From Agarilytica sp045430305 (lineage in GTDB: Bacteria; Pseudomonadota; Gammaproteobacteria; Pseudomonadales; Cellvibrionaceae): DNA of 64,000 bases. Numbering within the stretch: the first letter of the stretch is position 1; the number at the start of each line of letters is the position of its first letter. Of this stretch, positions 41,715 to 51,737 are shown piece after piece. Below the pieces are notes generated by a model. That model did no database searches. It was not told the origin of the DNA and saw only the letters and a list, made by a program, of their open reading frames with translations. A program made the position numbers and the translations under genes. The stretch covers positions 186,001-250,000 of the forward strand of contig JAILXW010000003.1 in the NCBI GenBank assembly GCA_045430305.1. Reading direction: 5' to 3'.

Positions 41715-42632
41715 CTAATAAACCTCGCTCTTAACGTCAAAAAAACTATTTTCTTTCACCGATAACATTTTGAAGATTAACTCGTTTACCACCTTCGCAT
41801 GACTAACATGCAGAAGGTGGCCTCCTTCTGAAAATCGCACTACTTTCACTTGATTTTTTGTCGTGATATTTTCGGCGAAATCAGCGTGCTGAGGGTCTAC
41901 CAAAATATCTTTGCTTCCCTGCACCACCAACAACGGCTCTTCTAAATTTTTCCACTTGTGTTTCATAAGCCTCAGGCCTTCGCTAATGGCCAAGACTTCT
42001 CTATTGGAATTTTCTATTCCACCAGAAACAAACCAACTAACCGGCGCAAGGTCAGCCACTTTATTGTACCAACGGGCTGCGGGATACTCCGGGCTTAAAT
42101 CGCCAGAAAGCGCAACGATGCCGTCAATGTATTCAGAGAAATCCATCGCTATTCGCAGCGCAAGAGATGCCCCCAAAGAATGCCCTACCAAAATTATTTT
42201 CTCTGCTGCGTATTCTTCAATCAAGGCCTTCAACAACGGCCCAATCAGTTTAGATTGATCTTCTAGACCTATAGGCACCGAACCATTTAGCACCACAGAT
42301 TCTCCCCAACCTGGGCGATCAAGCCCAACCAGCCGTGCATGTTTTGCCAAGCGACCACTTTGCAACTGAGGCCCAAATATACCCCAGTTACCCGGCGTAC
42401 CATGTACAAACACAATAAGCGTATTACCACTGCCGCGCGTCACATAATGGAATCGCACGTGATCCATCTGAATAGTTTTTGACGCTAGCGTGCTATCTTG
42501 TATCAGCGCATCGGCGATAGACTGTGCCTGCTTGACAGAATCTGGCACAAAACATGCGGTCAAACACATACAAAGAGTTATTAGTGCAATACGAGGCACC
42601 AAACGTGTCAAAATGAACGACATTTCAAACAT
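41715..42632 (-). CDS. Alpha/beta-hydrolase lipoprotein
   Basis: This 305-residue protein has a lipoprotein signal (LITLCMCLTACFVP; Cys about residue 27) and an alpha/beta-hydrolase domain. The oxyanion motif is VFVHGTPGNWGIF, the nucleophile elbow LVGHSLGASLALR, and the late His is in EGGHLLHVSH. An ATG three codons in (42623) is also possible. The substrate is unknown; the family includes esterases and epoxide or haloalkane hydrolases. It is convergent with panB, with the stops 11 bp apart. Confidence 0.83.
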   Translation of the reverse strand: MFEMSFILTRLVPRIALITLCMCLTACFVPDSVKQAQSIADALIQDSTLASKTIQMDHVRFHYVTRGSGNTLIVFVHGTPGNWGIFGPQLQSGRLAKHARLVGLDRPGWGESVVLNGSVPIGLEDQSKLIGPLLKALIEEYAAEKIILVGHSLGASLALRIAMDFSEYIDGIVALSGDLSPEYPAARWYNKVADLAPVSWFVSGGIENSNREVLAISEGLRLMKHKWKNLEEPLLVVQGSKDILVDPQHADFAENITTKNQVKVVRFSEGGHLLHVSHAKVVNELIFKMLSVKENSFFDVKSEVY

Positions 42633-42785
42633 TAAATTTGTCCCACGCTCAATTTTGAGCCAATCTTATTTAACATTGCACTATTGTGCAGCTTTTTGTC
42701 TCTCTTTGTTAGACGCGAAAAGACAAGCGTAAACACTAAAGCCCCAGTATGTTTAAAGGTTCATATTCAAATGAGGAATGCCAGC

Positions 42786-45404
42786 ATGCAACAGCTCCCC
42801 GAAACCTTACGCGAAAATGTACGCCTACTTGGCGATATACTCGGTGACACGCTGTTAGAACACGAAGGCCCGAACCTGTTCAAAAAAGTCGAAAAGATCC
42901 GACTGCTCGCCAAAGCATTAAATAACTCAGAGAGCGGCGATGCTTCAGAGCTTATTGAATACCTAGGTCAGCTTGAAGACGAAGACATTCCCCCTATTGC
43001 TCGCGCATTTAACCAATTCCTAAATCTCGCCAACATTGCCGATCAAGAATATTTTTCAAGCGCACACGAACAAGAGCCTGACAGTTTAGATAAGCAGATC
43101 GCATCACTATCAAAAACACACAACAAAGACCAACTGTTTGACATCATAAAAAACATTAAGATTTCCTTGGTCTTAACCGCACACCCAACCGAAGTAACAC
43201 GACGCACACTAATTCAAAAATACGAAACAATTAACAACACCCTTATCGACAAAAAACGTCAAGATTTATTAGGCTTTGAAAAAGATAAAATATTTGGCCG
43301 ACTACATCGCATGGTGGAAGAAGTTTGGAGCACCGACGAAATTCGAGAAACACGACCGTCAGCAGTAGACGAGGCTAAATGGGGCTTCGCAGTAGTTGAA
43401 AATTCGTTGTGGCGAGCCGTACCTGATTTTGTTCGACACTTCGATCGCACATGCCGCTCGCAACTCGGTCACGCATTACCTATAGTCGTTCAACCATTTC
43501 AATTTTATTCCTGGATGGGCGGCGATCGCGACGGAAACCCCAATGTTACGCACGACACCACTCAAGAAGTTTTATTATTAGGGCGGTGGAAAGCTGCAGA
43601 ATTATATTTGAAAGATTGCAACGCATTGGCCAGCGACCTTAGCATGCATGAAGCAAGCGAAGAACTAACCCGCTATTTGGGCAGCGATAGCTCAACACCC
43701 TATCGAGATGTATTACAACAACTAAAGACCAAACTAAGCAACACGATTGCCTGGACTGAAGCATGCCTTCAAAAAAGACCATTCACATTAAGCTCTCCGA
43801 TTGTCGAAAAGAAAAACGACATTCTTGAACCGCTTTTACTATGTCATCGTTCACTCATCGCCTGCGGCTACACCTACATTGCCAACGGCCCACTGACAGA
43901 CACAATTAGACGCCTATGCGCGTTTGGAATAAATTTACAACCATTGGATATTCGCCAAGACGGTGACCGCCACGTTGAACTTTTGGATGAACTGACTGAA
44001 TATCTCGACCTTGGTCACTACCGTGATTGGGATGAAGAAAAAAAGCAAAAATTTTTAATTGAACAACTTGAAAGTAAACGCCCCTTACTTCCAAAAGAAT
44101 GGCCTGTATCTGAAGCTTCTTCCGAAGTAATCAAAACATGCAACGTGATCGCCAAACAACCTCGAGAGTGTTTATCTCACTATGTTATTTCAATGGCGAA
44201 ACAGCCTTCCGATGTGCTTGCCGTTGCATTACTTTTAAAAGAGTGTGGCGTGAAGTGGGCGATGCCCATTGCACCACTTTTTGAAACTTTAGACGACCTC
44301 GATCGCGCCCCTGGCGTCATGCACGCTTTGTGGAAACAACATTGGTATCAACATTACTGCCAAGGCGCACAAACGGTGATGATTGGCTATTCGGATTCCG
44401 CCAAAGATGCCGGTAAATTTACCGCCACTTGGGCCCAATACAAAGCTCAGGAACAATTAGTCGGCCTTTCAGAGCAGCACGAAATTCATTTGTCGTTATT
44501 TCACGGTCGCGGCGGTACCGTCGGCCGGGGGGGCGGCCCAGTCGAAAAAGCCATGGCCTCACAACCACCCGGCTCGGTGAAAGGCCATATTCGTGTGACC
44601 GAGCAAGGGGAAATGATTCGCTATAAATTTGGCTTGCCCCGGGTCGCGTTCAAAAGCATGCGCAACTACATGGAAGCGATTATCAACGCAACACTTACCC
44701 CAAACCCCGCCCCCAAAGCTGAGTGGCGTGATCTCATTGAGGATATGTCGCAAGCGAGCTTAAACGCCTACCGCAAGGTTGTACGCGAAGATGAAAACTT
44801 CGTTCCTTATTTCCGCTCGCTCACCCCCGAGCAAGAACTTGGAAAGCTCGCACTAGGGTCAAGGCCGGCAAAACGCAAGGCCAGCGGCGGCGTTGAAAGC
44901 TTGCGTGCGATTCCCTGGGTATTTGCCTGGACCCAAGTACGATTAAACTTGCCGAGCTGGCTAGGCGTAGGCCACGCCTTAAAATACGGACTTGAAAAAG
45001 ACCCCCAAAAACTCGAACAAATGATCGAGCAATGGCCTTTCTTTTCTTGCTTCATTGACCTGATTGAAATGGTACTTGGAAAAGCCGATGGCGATATTTG
45101 CCAGTACTATGAAAATTTGTTGGTTGAGCCAAGCCTCTTCCCATTCGGCGAGAATCTTCGTACAGAACTAAAAGCACTCGAAGACATTGTGCTCAAACTA
45201 AAGAAAGAAGATGCCTTACTTAACCAAGAACCACTGCTACAGATGTCACTCGATGTTCGCAAACCTTACATTGATCCGCTCAACTATCTACAAGCTGAGC
45301 TACTCAAACGCGATCGCAACTCAGAAAATATAAGCCCGGCCTTAGAGCGAGCGCTAAAGGTCACCATGGCAGGCATCTCTGCAGGCATGAGAAACACAGG
45401 CTAA
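42786..45404 (+). CDS. ppc: Phosphoenolpyruvate carboxylase
   Basis: This is a 872-residue enzyme from the ATG at 42786, chosen because GAGGA lies 7 bp upstream; the open frame extends to 42684 without support. It carboxylates PEP to oxaloacetate to refill the TCA cycle. Signatures are TAHPTEVTRRT (catalytic His), WMGGDRDGNPNVT, and the mobile loop FHGRGGTVGRGGGP. The C-terminal end ISAGMRNTG matches the family's allosteric-site ending. It is apparently monocistronic. Confidence 0.97.
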   Translation: MQQLPETLRENVRLLGDILGDTLLEHEGPNLFKKVEKIRLLAKALNNSESGDASELIEYLGQLEDEDIPPIARAFNQFLNLANIADQEYFSSAHEQEPDSLDKQIASLSKTHNKDQLFDIIKNIKISLVLTAHPTEVTRRTLIQKYETINNTLIDKKRQDLLGFEKDKIFGRLHRMVEEVWSTDEIRETRPSAVDEAKWGFAVVENSLWRAVPDFVRHFDRTCRSQLGHALPIVVQPFQFYSWMGGDRDGNPNVTHDTTQEVLLLGRWKAAELYLKDCNALASDLSMHEASEELTRYLGSDSSTPYRDVLQQLKTKLSNTIAWTEACLQKRPFTLSSPIVEKKNDILEPLLLCHRSLIACGYTYIANGPLTDTIRRLCAFGINLQPLDIRQDGDRHVELLDELTEYLDLGHYRDWDEEKKQKFLIEQLESKRPLLPKEWPVSEASSEVIKTCNVIAKQPRECLSHYVISMAKQPSDVLAVALLLKECGVKWAMPIAPLFETLDDLDRAPGVMHALWKQHWYQHYCQGAQTVMIGYSDSAKDAGKFTATWAQYKAQEQLVGLSEQHEIHLSLFHGRGGTVGRGGGPVEKAMASQPPGSVKGHIRVTEQGEMIRYKFGLPRVAFKSMRNYMEAIINATLTPNPAPKAEWRDLIEDMSQASLNAYRKVVREDENFVPYFRSLTPEQELGKLALGSRPAKRKASGGVESLRAIPWVFAWTQVRLNLPSWLGVGHALKYGLEKDPQKLEQMIEQWPFFSCFIDLIEMVLGKADGDICQYYENLLVEPSLFPFGENLRTELKALEDIVLKLKKEDALLNQEPLLQMSLDVRKPYIDPLNYLQAELLKRDRNSENISPALERALKVTMAGISAGMRNTG

Positions 45405-45612
45405 CGAAAGGAAAAGTAATCGCGGCACCAAATACAGCGTTAACAACGCCCTCTCTGACCTCATAATACCCTCCAATATCTAGCGCGATTAGAATGCCTT
45501 TAGACGCAAGGAGTTGAATGAATCCAACAAAGCGAGGCCCTCTCCCTTTCCATAGGCGGCTCTTGGCAATACAATGCCGGGTTTCGCCAACCAATAGCCT
45601 AGCTAGTATTGA

Positions 45613-47565
45613 ATGTTTGATTCCATCCCACTCGCTCGCCCATCTACGCCATTGCTCGATAGCATTGACGTGCCGGCAGACTTACGCCTGCTAGAAGAGG
45701 CGCAGCTCGCGCAACTTACCACCGAGCTACGTGAGTACTTACTATACACAGTAGGGCAGACTGGCGGGCACTTTGGCGCGGGCTTAGGCGTTGTAGAGCT
45801 TACTGTAGCACTGCACTATGTGCTCAACACGCCTGACGATCGCATAGTCTGGGACGTGGGCCACCAAACCTATCCGCACAAGATTCTTACTGGCCGCCGC
45901 GAAGCCATGAACAGCATTCGCCAATGGCAAGGCCTCTCAGGCTTCCCTAAACGCAGCGAAAGCGAGTTCGATACCTTTGGTGTTGGTCATTCAAGCACCT
46001 CTATTTCTGCGGCATTAGGCATGCTTGAAGCGTCGAACATCGAAGGCATTAAGAGAAACTCCGTCGCCGTTATCGGCGATGGCGCCATGACTGCAGGCAT
46101 GGCATTCGAAGCACTCAATCATGCCGCGCATACAGACACAGACATGCTCGTTATCCTCAACGATAACAACATGTCGATATCGAAAAACGTTGGCGGCTTA
46201 GCCACTTACTTTTCTCGCGTTTGGGCCAGCCATACCTACCAATCTTTACGTGAAGGCAGTAAGCGAGTATTGGCGAAAATTCCGAAAGCATGGGAGCTAG
46301 CACGCCGCACAGAAGAACATCTAAAAGGCATGGTTGCGCCAGGCACGTTGTTTGAAGAGTTGGGCTTTTATTATGTCGGCCCAATCGACGGTCACGACAT
46401 CGGCCACTTAGTTCAGTACATTCGTAAAATGCTGGACATAAAAGGGCCCAAACTACTGCATATTATTACCACCAAAGGCCGCGGCTTTTCGCCCGCAGAA
46501 AATGACCCCGTGGGCTATCACGCGCTAAATAAAATTGAGCCCAAACCAAAAGTTCAAAGCGCTAACCTAGAATCTGATGCCGCAAAACCAAAAAAGAAAA
46601 AATACCAAACTATATTTGGCGATTGGCTCTGCGACATGGCAGAGCAAGACCCCAAATTAGTCAGCGTTACACCCGCCATGTGCGAAGGTTCGGGCATGGT
46701 AGATTTTGCTGAGCGTTTCCCAGAGCGCTTCCACGATGTTGCGATTGCAGAACAACACGCTGTGACTTTCGCCGCAGGCCTCGCGTGTGAAAACGTAAAA
46801 CCCGTCGTCGCCATTTACTCAACGTTTTTGCAACGCGCATACGATCAATTAATTCACGACGTTGCGCTTCAAAATCTCGATGTTACCTTCGCAATTGATA
46901 GAGCGGGCCTTGTCGGTGAAGACGGTGCCACCCACGCAGGCAGCTACGATATTTCTTACATGCGCACCATTCCGCAAATGATTATTGCAGCCCCTAGCGA
47001 TGAAAATGAATGCCGGCAACTGTTATTCAGCGCCTATCATCATACCGGCCCCTCAGCGGTGCGTTACCCTCGCGGCACAGGGCCAGGCACCCCCATCGCG
47101 GAAGAGGATTTACAATTTCCCGTTGGCAAAGGCATTCACATAAGAGAAGGCCGCAAGCTGTGCATTTTGAACTTTGGTGTATTACTGCCAAACGCATTAA
47201 AAGTGGCAGAAAAACACAACTACAGCGTTTGCGATATGCGCTGGGCAAAACCCTTAGACGAAGCCCTCATTTTAGAACAAGTAGAAAAATATGATTGCAT
47301 CGTAACCCTTGAAGAAAATGCTGTTGCTGGTGGCGCCGGTGCCGGCGTTCTCGAGCTTTTAAGTAGCCAAGGGCTTGTTGTTCCAACCTTGGCCCTCGGC
47401 TTACCTGATCGTTATTCACAACACGGTACGCGTCAACAGTTACTCAACGATGCTGAGCTTGACGCTGAAGGCATCGACAAACAAATCCACACCTGGCTCG
47501 AAAAAATAAATGCCCGCCAAAACGGGCAAACAGTACGCAGCGTTGCGAGCGATCTTATCAAATAA
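45613..47565 (+). CDS. dxs: 1-Deoxy-D-xylulose-5-phosphate synthase
   Basis: This 650-residue thiamine-diphosphate enzyme condenses pyruvate with glyceraldehyde 3-phosphate, the first step of the MEP isoprenoid pathway. It shows GGHFGAGLGVVELTVALHYV and the ThDP/Mg site GDGAMTAGMAFEALNHA followed by NDNNMSIS. The C-terminal transketolase parts are AEQHAVTFAAGLA, YSTFLQRAYDQ and DRAGLVGEDGATHAG. ispA is not adjacent, unlike many relatives. The ATG at 45613 gives the standard N-terminus. Confidence 0.97.
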   Translation: MFDSIPLARPSTPLLDSIDVPADLRLLEEAQLAQLTTELREYLLYTVGQTGGHFGAGLGVVELTVALHYVLNTPDDRIVWDVGHQTYPHKILTGRREAMNSIRQWQGLSGFPKRSESEFDTFGVGHSSTSISAALGMLEASNIEGIKRNSVAVIGDGAMTAGMAFEALNHAAHTDTDMLVILNDNNMSISKNVGGLATYFSRVWASHTYQSLREGSKRVLAKIPKAWELARRTEEHLKGMVAPGTLFEELGFYYVGPIDGHDIGHLVQYIRKMLDIKGPKLLHIITTKGRGFSPAENDPVGYHALNKIEPKPKVQSANLESDAAKPKKKKYQTIFGDWLCDMAEQDPKLVSVTPAMCEGSGMVDFAERFPERFHDVAIAEQHAVTFAAGLACENVKPVVAIYSTFLQRAYDQLIHDVALQNLDVTFAIDRAGLVGEDGATHAGSYDISYMRTIPQMIIAAPSDENECRQLLFSAYHHTGPSAVRYPRGTGPGTPIAEEDLQFPVGKGIHIREGRKLCILNFGVLLPNALKVAEKHNYSVCDMRWAKPLDEALILEQVEKYDCIVTLEENAVAGGAGAGVLELLSSQGLVVPTLALGLPDRYSQHGTRQQLLNDAELDAEGIDKQIHTWLEKINARQNGQTVRSVASDLIK

Positions 47566-47617
47566 ACACTTTTTCTCACTCTCTCTAAGCAGTCTTCTCA
47601 GCCACTGGTTTTAACAC

Positions 47618-49414
47618 ATGCGCGGACAAAGAACAGACGTCAGTATAAACGAAGTGAACTGGCGAACTCTGTATTCGCTCATTCCTTATTTACTCGAATA
47701 CAAATCTCGTATTTTTTTAGCCGTGCTGTGCTTAGTGGCTGCCAAAATCGCCAGCGTTGGCCTTCCCTTTATTCTCAAATACATTGTTGATGACTTAGAA
47801 CTCATCAACGATGGCAATGTAGCCGTTGCCGTACCACTTGCCCTGCTTGTCGCATACGGCGCCGTGCGTTTTGCCAGTGTATTATTTGGAGAGCTGCGCG
47901 ATACCATTTTTGGCCGCGTCACTGAGCGCGCCATGAGACGCATTGGCTTAAAAGTTTTTCGCCATTTACACGCCTTAGATCTCGATTTCCATTTGAATCG
48001 CCGTACTGGTGGTTTATCTCGCGACATAGAACGCGGCACAAACGGCATTAGCTTTCTGCTGCGCTTTATGGTTTTCAACATTATTCCTACGCTACTAGAA
48101 ATCTCACTAATCGCGGTTATCTTGATGATTCGCTACAGCCCTTGGTTTGCACTTATCGTGTTAGTGGCTGTAATTTCATATATCGCCTTCTCGGTTTTCG
48201 CAACTGAAATTCGTACCAAATTTGTTCGCAAGGTAAACCAGGCCGAATCACAAACCAGTACCCGCGCGGTTGACAGCTTACTAAATTACGAAACGGTAAA
48301 ATACTTTACCAACGAGGATTACGAGGCGAAACACTACGACCAAGAACTCGAATCGTGGGAGAACGCGCGTCAAAAAAATCGTCTGTCTTTATTTTTCTTA
48401 AATGGAGGGCAGGCATTTATTATTGCTAGCGCCATGAGCAGCGCGATGATTCTCGCGGGTTACAGTGTTTCTAGTGGAGACATGACCCTCGGCGACTTTG
48501 TTCTCATCAATGCCTTCATGATGCAAATTTTTATGCCGCTTAACTTTCTTGGGTTTGTCTATCGCGAAATGAAAGGCTCTATGGCGAACATCGAGCAGAT
48601 GTTTACCCTGCTTGATACGAAAGCAAAAATTGGAGACGATGACAACGCAAAAGAATTGCAGGTTAACACAGGGGAAATTGAATTCCGCAACGTAAGCTTC
48701 GCCTACGACGAACAGCGCCCCATCATAAAAAATATCAACTTCACAATCGCAAGCAAACAAAAAGTGGCTATCGTTGGCAGTAGCGGCTCCGGAAAATCGA
48801 CATTATTTAAACTCCTGTTTCGCTTTTACGACAGCGATCAAGGCGATGTATTCATCGACCAACAAAACATCGCCCATTGCACACAGCAGTCACTGCGCAA
48901 AACCATTGGCGTAGTCCCGCAAGACACCGTGTTATTTAACATGTCGATATACGAAAATATTCGTTACGGCCGCGTTGATGCCAGCGACGAAGACGTGCAA
49001 AACGCAATTCGTCTTGCACACTTAGACGAGTTTATTCAGCAATTGCCTGAAGGCAGTGCCACAGTTGTGGGCGAACGCGGGCTAAAACTTTCTGGCGGGG
49101 AAAAACAACGTGTCTCTATTGCTCGCGCGATATTAAAGCGCCCCAAAATTATGATCTTCGACGAAGCAACCTCGTCGCTCGACAGCAAATCTGAAAAAAG
49201 TATTCTCGAAGCAATAAAAGAGATTAGCCGCGAACAAACCACTTTAGTGATTGCGCATCGATTATCTACCATCGTCGATGCAGACATCATACTTGTGCTC
49301 GATCAAGGTGAAATACTTGAGCAAGGCAACCATCAAAGCCTGTTAGGACAACGTGGCAAATACGCGAACCTATGGAAAATCCAACAAGCAGAACAACTCA
49401 ATCAAACAGAGTAA
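47618..49414 (+). CDS. Atm1/HMT1-type ABC exporter (fused permease-ATPase)
   Basis: This 598-residue half-transporter has six membrane helices (about residues 30-310) and an ATPase domain. The ATPase has Walker A VGSSGSGKSTLF, signature LKLSGGEKQRVSIARA and Walker B KIMIFDEATSSLD. The permease region with NRRTGGLSRDIERGTNGISF and SLLNYETVKYFTNEDYEA is typical of the ABCB7/Atm1 group, which exports glutathione-linked sulfur or metal compounds. The substrate here is inferred. It follows dxs by 52 bp and may share its transcript. Confidence 0.92.
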   Translation: MRGQRTDVSINEVNWRTLYSLIPYLLEYKSRIFLAVLCLVAAKIASVGLPFILKYIVDDLELINDGNVAVAVPLALLVAYGAVRFASVLFGELRDTIFGRVTERAMRRIGLKVFRHLHALDLDFHLNRRTGGLSRDIERGTNGISFLLRFMVFNIIPTLLEISLIAVILMIRYSPWFALIVLVAVISYIAFSVFATEIRTKFVRKVNQAESQTSTRAVDSLLNYETVKYFTNEDYEAKHYDQELESWENARQKNRLSLFFLNGGQAFIIASAMSSAMILAGYSVSSGDMTLGDFVLINAFMMQIFMPLNFLGFVYREMKGSMANIEQMFTLLDTKAKIGDDDNAKELQVNTGEIEFRNVSFAYDEQRPIIKNINFTIASKQKVAIVGSSGSGKSTLFKLLFRFYDSDQGDVFIDQQNIAHCTQQSLRKTIGVVPQDTVLFNMSIYENIRYGRVDASDEDVQNAIRLAHLDEFIQQLPEGSATVVGERGLKLSGGEKQRVSIARAILKRPKIMIFDEATSSLDSKSEKSILEAIKEISREQTTLVIAHRLSTIVDADIILVLDQGEILEQGNHQSLLGQRGKYANLWKIQQAEQLNQTE

Positions 49415-49647
49415 GTACATTAACAGCGCCTTCCTCCTGTTATAAGCATCCGATCCAACAACTAGGATTCCTCCGACCCAAGGCCTACTGCCCATAGCTC
49501 AATTGTGATTTTACCTCTCCAGAAACGAGGCCCGTATCACAGTTCGACACTATCATTTAAAAAGTATCTTCGTCACAATGACATACAGCCGCCGTCGCTC
49601 GATTTTTAATCAGGGCTCGCATCTATTTACACGTTAGGGACAACTCG

Positions 49648-50865
49648 ATGAATCCAGACCATAACCGCCTTCTCTTAACCCATGGCAATATCCAGGTCTC
49701 TCCTCAAAAGGTCGTTCAACTCAATAACAGCCCCAATATTGCTTTTGTTGACGAGAGCTCTGAAGCTGCCCCCAGCAACGCCGGTTATAAAATTATACTG
49801 ACAGGCTATAGTGAACATATCCGCGAGAAAGAACGGAAAACTAACGAATACCGACACCTACTGAACAGCTTAAAAAAGTTACGCGCCCTGCCCAGGCCCA
49901 GCGACGGTTACAAACTGAAAAATAGTGTGAGCACCTTCAACGTAAGTGACGACTACTATCGTATTGATTACCGAATTAACAGCGGCCAAGTAGTCGTCTT
50001 CAATATTGAAGCCGTTGATCGTTTACAAAAAGTGAGAGATCGCCTGGAGAAAGCAGCCGTTTATAAAGTGAAGAAAAATGCATCGGGTAATTGGGAAGTC
50101 GGTCAAAAGGTTGAAGACGTCACCACCGCCCATGCCGCGGTAAATGGTCAATCCAACAATTTAGCAAAAGCGACTTGGCTAATGGGAAGTCACCTTGAAT
50201 ATGAATATGGCAAGCAGCTCACTGAATACACATTATTCCACAACCCCAGCGTTGGCGGACTTGGAGATACATGGGAGTCTGTTCAAGATAAAATGGGTTT
50301 TACGACAGATGTAACCAAAAAGTTCGCATCGTTATTAGAAAAAACCCAAAACCGAGATACCGATACATCGTGGGTCGTACACAGTCAAGGCGGGCTTATC
50401 TTTTCCGAAGGGGTTCGCTATCTATTAAATGGCCATAGCAGTTGGGCGCTCAATAAGCTCAGGCTTAACGGGATAAATAGCCCTCAAAAAGATAAGCTAC
50501 TGGATAAACAAAAAGTGGCGTTTCATGGGAACGCCAATAATAATTTTCGCTCAAAATCACTATTCGAAAGAGCGGGTATCGACGTTGTCGCAATACGAGC
50601 ACACGACTATGATTTTGTCACGAATATGGTTGGCCTGAATACGGTAAACCCCCGCAAACTTCTCGGCTCTGCCGTGTATGCAAACCACGTATTCGGTGGT
50701 TCCATCGCACAAAGCCCACACACAACAATACAAAGTCACGAATCCTGGGAAAAAAATATGCAAAGCGGGCCGGGAAAAGGGCGAGGCTCATTTCAGAAAG
50801 TCTTCAACAGCTCTGGCAATGCAATAAATAAAGTGGCAGAAACCATTAAGAATTACCTTCCATGA
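49648..50865 (+). CDS. Candidate antibacterial lipase/phospholipase effector
   Basis: This 405-residue protein has no signal peptide. The C-terminal half (about 172-360) looks like an alpha/beta-hydrolase toxin domain: TLFHNPSVGGLGDTWESVQD, the nucleophile elbow SWVVHSQGGLIFSEG with Ser246, Asp320 or Asp322 in RAHDYDFV, and His347 or His358. Residues about 65-125 (LLNSLKKLRALPRP then YYRIDYRINSGQVVVFNIEA) follow the pattern of RelE/ParE-type toxins. The next gene overlaps by 4 nt and encodes a protein with a predicted signal peptide, the usual layout of effector and immunity. No VgrG, PAAR or Hcp gene is nearby, so the delivery route is unknown. The role is inferred from these features. Confidence 0.6.
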   Translation: MNPDHNRLLLTHGNIQVSPQKVVQLNNSPNIAFVDESSEAAPSNAGYKIILTGYSEHIREKERKTNEYRHLLNSLKKLRALPRPSDGYKLKNSVSTFNVSDDYYRIDYRINSGQVVVFNIEAVDRLQKVRDRLEKAAVYKVKKNASGNWEVGQKVEDVTTAHAAVNGQSNNLAKATWLMGSHLEYEYGKQLTEYTLFHNPSVGGLGDTWESVQDKMGFTTDVTKKFASLLEKTQNRDTDTSWVVHSQGGLIFSEGVRYLLNGHSSWALNKLRLNGINSPQKDKLLDKQKVAFHGNANNNFRSKSLFERAGIDVVAIRAHDYDFVTNMVGLNTVNPRKLLGSAVYANHVFGGSIAQSPHTTIQSHESWEKNMQSGPGKGRGSFQKVFNSSGNAINKVAETIKNYLP

Positions 50866-51737
50866 CATTGCGTTCAAAAACAACATACATCCTAACGGTA
50901 TTGATTATGTTCTCACCTTTACTAAAGGCCATCGGCATGAGTAAGCCAACCCAAGTTCCCTTGGGCGCTGAACGCCACGTTAATTTATCAGGTAATACTT
51001 TTTCATTCTCGATGCCAGAAAATTTTAGCCCCGACATGCCTGCGGAACCGTTGATCGAGCACTTTAATATCGATCAATACCCAGAATCCTCTAATGGATT
51101 ACTGATTCAACGCTGGTGGGATATAAAAGAGCCGGGTTTTTTTGGCAAAGGTTTAGGCACAATCATGATGAGCATCAATGCTCATCAAGTCCCCCAAAAT
51201 ACACGCAAGCGTGTGCATGCCACTCCATATAACATCGAAAATCGACTCGATTTAATTCTACTGATCGATGAAAGTATTCATGCACGATATGCTGATGACA
51301 AAAATAGAGACGCGGAATTCAGCTACAGCCTTCCGAGCATTGCCGCTCTTGCAGGCTCTAAATTGGAAACCGAATACCGCGACCGAGTTTACGGCAAACA
51401 AAAATGGACAAGCTATAGTATTGCCGGACCTCATTCACAGCTTATTGTGAACAATGTTCTTCCTATAAATAACAGCACTTTTCTTGAAGTATCGTTCACC
51501 TACAGCCCCAATAGTGGAGTCGCTCCACGACACTTTTTGGATTTCGCTTATCAGGTCACCCACCCCATTGAAGAAAGTTTTTTAGTTGAATATAAAAATG
51601 GAAACCCAATTCAAACTGTTGTTGAACAAACGTGGATAAACCGCTCAACAGATTCCGTGCTGCGTGAGAATCAGGCGAACATCATCTTGCCACTGTTCGG
51701 CCCTAAAATTCACAAACAATACTTATTGGAGAATTGA
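50862..51737 (+). CDS. Candidate periplasmic immunity protein
   Basis: This 291-residue protein has an N-terminal hydrophobic signal (about residues 8-25, ILTVLIMFSPLLKAIG), so it is probably exported or anchored. The rest is beta-rich with aromatic residues (NTFSFSMPENFSPDMPAEPL, LLIQRWWDIKEPGFFGKGLG) and no enzymatic motif. Its ATG overlaps the stop of the lipase-like gene (ATGA), which indicates strict co-translation. A periplasmic location fits an inhibitor of a phospholipase acting from the periplasmic side. I do not recognise the family by name. Confidence 0.6.
   Translation: MTLRSKTTYILTVLIMFSPLLKAIGMSKPTQVPLGAERHVNLSGNTFSFSMPENFSPDMPAEPLIEHFNIDQYPESSNGLLIQRWWDIKEPGFFGKGLGTIMMSINAHQVPQNTRKRVHATPYNIENRLDLILLIDESIHARYADDKNRDAEFSYSLPSIAALAGSKLETEYRDRVYGKQKWTSYSIAGPHSQLIVNNVLPINNSTFLEVSFTYSPNSGVAPRHFLDFAYQVTHPIEESFLVEYKNGNPIQTVVEQTWINRSTDSVLRENQANIILPLFGPKIHKQYLLEN

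Noticed and set aside
41702..41729. Short inverted repeat AGCGAG / CTCGCT between panB and the hydrolase gene
   Set aside because: The stem is only 6 bp with a 16-nt loop and no U-tract, so it is too weak to call as a terminator.
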